Of a stretch of DNA of 64,000 nucleotides, positions 62,043-64,000 are shown one piece after another (position 1 is the stretch's first letter; each line of letters starts with the position of its first letter). The position numbers and the translations under genes are program-made. Location: positions 1 to 64,000 of the forward strand of contig JAAYBV010000001.1 of the NCBI GenBank assembly GCA_012744475.1, given 5' to 3'. The notes under the pieces were generated by a model. It searched no databases and was not told where the DNA came from. It was given only the letters and a program-made list of their open reading frames with translations. Source of the DNA: Phycisphaerae bacterium. Its GTDB lineage: Bacteria > Planctomycetota > Phycisphaerae > Sedimentisphaerales > Anaerobacaceae.

Positions 62043-62635
62043 CACTGGCCCCCTTTCTTCATCCAATCGAGTCCCGCATCGGGCAAGGCCGGCCGCAGCA
62101 TCGACGGGCTTGTCGAGAGGCTGCGAACCGAGCCGTGGACATTCTCATGACAATCCCAGCATCGCCGCTCCGGGGACGACGCCAGGCGAACCATCGCCAG
62201 TTGGTCGCTGTGGCAGCGGACGCAGTTGCTCTGAACGACCGGCACCGCCGGAGCCGACAGTTCCAGCACCTGCGGCTCGGCGCGGAGCGTGAATACGTAC
62301 GAGTGCTTCATCCCGTCCCGGGCCTTGTAGGCGTACTTGGCCGCGATGTTGTGGTGCGGCACGTGGCAGTCGACGCACACCGCCACGCGTCCGTGGCTGC
62401 CCCGCTGCCAACTGGCGTAGGCGTCGGTCATGACATGGCAGTTGATGCACGTCAGAGGACTGTCCGACAGGTACGAGGTTGCGTTGGCCACGCGGACCAG
62501 CAGCAGCGCCAGAGCGACCGCCACGCCGGCCAGACCGTAAATGCTCACCTGCCAGGCCTTTGGCAGACCCGAAAGCGTCACCACCGACATGACTCGATGC
62601 CACAGTCCCATGGCGCGAATCATACGCCGGGGCAT
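62042..62635 (-). CDS. nrfH: NrfH tetrahaem membrane cytochrome, electron donor to NrfA
   Basis: The 197-residue NapC/NirT-type protein has one membrane helix ('VSIYGLAGVAVALALLL') and four haem sites, 'CINCH', 'CVDCH', 'CVRCH' and 'CWDCH'. It oxidises menaquinol and passes electrons to NrfA. The start at 62635 ('MPRRMIRAMGLWHR') has GGGGA four bases before it; 62623 and 62611 are further in-frame ATGs. The nrfA start overlaps its stop. Confidence 0.9.
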   Translation of the reverse strand: MPRRMIRAMGLWHRVMSVVTLSGLPKAWQVSIYGLAGVAVALALLLVRVANATSYLSDSPLTCINCHVMTDAYASWQRGSHGRVAVCVDCHVPHHNIAAKYAYKARDGMKHSYVFTLRAEPQVLELSAPAVPVVQSNCVRCHSDQLAMVRLASSPERRCWDCHENVHGSVRSLSTSPSMLRPALPDAGLDWMKKGGQ

Positions 62636-62700
62636 CGTTCCCCGCAACCGCCACCGATTAAGGGTTTTCCCTAATGCCACGCCGAGGCCGCGGCCCCGGC

Positions 62701-62956
62701 CGACGGCGGGGTGGTATCTCCCCTCGACTTCGCTCGGCAGGCTGCGCTCGTATCTCACCCACGCCGGCAAGCCTCGTTCACGTCACGTGGGGCGAGCGTG
62801 CTCGCTCGCCATCCGGTTCCTTCTTCTCCAAGAGTTGGCCCCGATGTCCCCCATCCGATGCGAACCGGCCAAGTACGCTGCCTGCGATTCGCAGGTACCG
62901 GTCATCGTTGGCCTGACACGGTTTCCAGCAGGGAACCAAAGCGAACCATCCGCCGA
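62701..62956 (-). repeat. Repeat array, copy L2, blocks R3 and R2
   Basis: R3 (62701-62758) and R2 (62850-62956) are inverted copies of 55384-55437 and 55171-55275. The CCTGCGATTCGCAGG palindrome lies at 62881-62895. It fills the 335-base gap between nrfH and the VOC gene. Confidence 0.75.
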
Positions 62957-62970
62957 CGGGGCGGCGTGTC

Positions 62971-63339
62971 TCACAGGATCTTGAATCTGCAGTCGTGCGG
63001 CCAGATCTCGGACTCGGGACGGTCGAACTGGAGGAACTCGATGGGGGCGCCGTGGTCGACGATGAAGGCGACCGTCACGCCCTCGGTGGGGCTGTTCGGC
63101 GCGATCAGCACGGCTCTGCCGGCGATCGCTGCCTCGATGTCGTCGACGACGAACGCCACGTGGGGCACTGTTTTGACCAGTTCCGGCAGCGGACAATCCG
63201 GATCGAACTTCATCCACTCGACGCCATAGGGACTCTCGAAACAGCCGGAGGCGTACATCTTGTACCGGGCGCTGTAGTCGTCTTCGGGCAGCGCCCGATC
63301 CGTGGGAATCCCCACGTGATGATACCGCAATACGCCCAT
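62971..63339 (-). CDS. VOC-superfamily (glyoxalase-like) protein
   Basis: The 122-residue protein opens 'MGVLRYHHVGIPTDRALPED' and has 'VEWMKFDPDCPLPELVKTVP', 'HVAFVVDDIEAAIAG', 'AFIVDHGAPIEFLQFDRP', matching the VOC beta-alpha-beta-beta-beta fold. H-E ligands ('YHHVG', 'PIEFLQ') suggest a metal centre. AAAGGGG lies six bases before the ATG at 63339. It sits between repeat blocks R2 and R1 of the L2 array, so it may have been carried with them. The substrate is unknown. Confidence 0.75.
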   Translation of the reverse strand: MGVLRYHHVGIPTDRALPEDDYSARYKMYASGCFESPYGVEWMKFDPDCPLPELVKTVPHVAFVVDDIEAAIAGRAVLIAPNSPTEGVTVAFIVDHGAPIEFLQFDRPESEIWPHDCRFKIL

Positions 63340-63417
63340 GTACGCCCCTTTCGCATCGACTCGCAGCATGCGTCGTTCGCCGGGTACGGTCCCAAACCGC
63401 GCGTCTCTCGTGAAGCG

Positions 63418-63615
63418 TGAAACGTGAAGCGTGAAGCCAGGCCCTTCAAACTCGAAACTCAACACTTCAAACTCGGCACTTCATCGCCCACGACCACATG
63501 CACCAGCACCACGCCCAAAACCAGAACCCAGAGCGCCACACACAACCTCCCTGACTCGCCTTCTGCACGAACGCCAAAGAACAGCGACACCCGCAGGTTT
63601 ACCCATTAAGGACCC
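63418..63615 (-). repeat. Repeat array, copy L2, block R1
   Basis: Inverted copy of 54777-54967, sharing the CGTGAAGCGTGAAGC, ACTCAACACTT and CCTCCCTGACTCGCC words. It fills most of the gap 63340-63652. Confidence 0.72.
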
Positions 63616-63652
63616 ATATTAACCGCGATAGGTGGTTGTCCCTATTGTCGTC

Positions 63653-64000
63653 TCAGTTCTGAGGCCGGTCGGTGCCCTGACGGACTCTGAATTGATAGGG
63701 GGAAAGCCCATATCCAAGGACGCTCTCGTCGGGCAACGAGAGCATGAAGCCATCGTCCGTGATCTCATACTTGAAGTCACGACCGGTGAATGGGTCCTTG
63801 GGCAGGCCGGCAGGCAGTACCTCGGGCAGATGGCCTTCTCTGGCGCGAAAGAGATAGACTTCTATCCCCGCCCTGACCGCGGTGACGTGCGCCAGGTGGC
63901 GGATGTGTGGCTCGTATACACGCGTCATTTCTGTCTGACAGAGTATAACAATGGAAAGTCCCAGCAGTCTTTCGGGGTGGGCCAACATCATTCGCTGGGA
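63653..64000 (-). CDS. C-terminal fragment of a hypothetical protein, cut by the right edge
   Basis: The frame is open to the edge; two internal ATG codons near 63991 are unlikely to be the true start. 'AGIEVYLFRAREGHLPEVLP', 'GLPKDPFTGRDFKYEITDDG' and 'FMLSLPDESVLGYG' form the pilin-like 'DPF-TG-x-F-x-Y' tail common to planctomycete hypothetical membrane proteins. Function is unknown. Confidence 0.6.
   Translation of the reverse strand, partial: SQRMMLAHPERLLGLSIVILCQTEMTRVYEPHIRHLAHVTAVRAGIEVYLFRAREGHLPEVLPAGLPKDPFTGRDFKYEITDDGFMLSLPDESVLGYGLSPYQFRVRQGTDRPQN

Noticed and set aside
1-64000. tRNA genes, rRNA genes or CRISPR arrays
   Set aside because: No T-loop-like GTTCGA(A/T)TCC with a matching cloverleaf, no rRNA core sequence and no regularly spaced direct repeats were seen by eye.

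Overview
The window is GC-rich bacterial DNA that fits an anaerobic or facultative member of the Planctomycetota, most likely class Phycisphaerae. This is inferred from gene content and was not tested by phylogeny. The indicators are an exosortase/EPS cluster with very long TPR proteins, secreted sulfatase and glycosidase genes with twin-arginine signals, a beta-helix surface protein of the 'YVDDDA..DG.SW' type, a short PheT, a Ycf46-like AAA ATPase, and an anaerobic sulfur and nitrogen gene set (DUF39/NIL/UPF0280, Hcp class I, NrfHA). No rRNA, tRNA or CRISPR array was seen.

Layout. 1-8.0 kb, minus strand: a beta-helix surface protein cut by the left edge, then rlmN, a secreted glycerophosphodiesterase, ftsK and nadE. 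8.3-16.1 kb, plus strand: a GNAT enzyme, a propeller/toroid protein, a MalY/PatB-type C-S lyase, a large two-module putative glycosidase and a small membrane protein. 16.3-20.3 kb: a TPR/CsgG-like lipoprotein (minus) divergent from an AbiEi/AbiEii toxin-antitoxin pair. 20.4-26.7 kb: a sulfatase converging on a three-gene glycan-degradation operon (GH172, nucleoside-hydrolase-like, MGH1-like). 26.9-29.2 kb: a three-gene homocysteine-synthesis operon. 29.7-41.8 kb: an exopolysaccharide and protein-sorting cluster (Wza-like exporter, exosortase, EpsI-like partner, 1660-residue TPR protein, BY-kinase, NAD-sugar epimerase). 41.8-52.7 kb: a PEGA lipoprotein, the Ycf46-like ATPase, pheT, a strongly framed structured RNA (6S-like), glgP, a PTS IIA protein, and several small proteins including a YpfJ-type metallopeptidase. 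53.0-54.3 kb: a membrane-anchored secreted protein. 55.4-62.6 kb: a nitrosative-stress and nitrite-ammonification block (permease, ferredoxin, hcp, two cupins, an Rrf2 regulator, nrfA, nrfH). The right end holds a VOC protein and a C-terminal fragment cut by the edge.

Repeats are the most unusual aspect. Five short MITE-like elements share inverted ends related to GTGGCAGCCTCAA. One lies in frame inside a coding region. A three-block repeat array next to an IS1380-type transposase remnant at 54.6-55.4 kb recurs in inverted orientation at 62.7-63.6 kb, so that it brackets the hcp-nrf block. Several near-consensus sigma70-type promoters could be placed. One appears to give a leaderless abiE transcript with a palindromic operator in its spacer. 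Another, for the Rrf2-hcp operon, has a TAGGA-N9-TCCTA operator over its -10.

All coordinates and residue motifs were read by eye. Family names rest on recognisable motifs, not on database searches.
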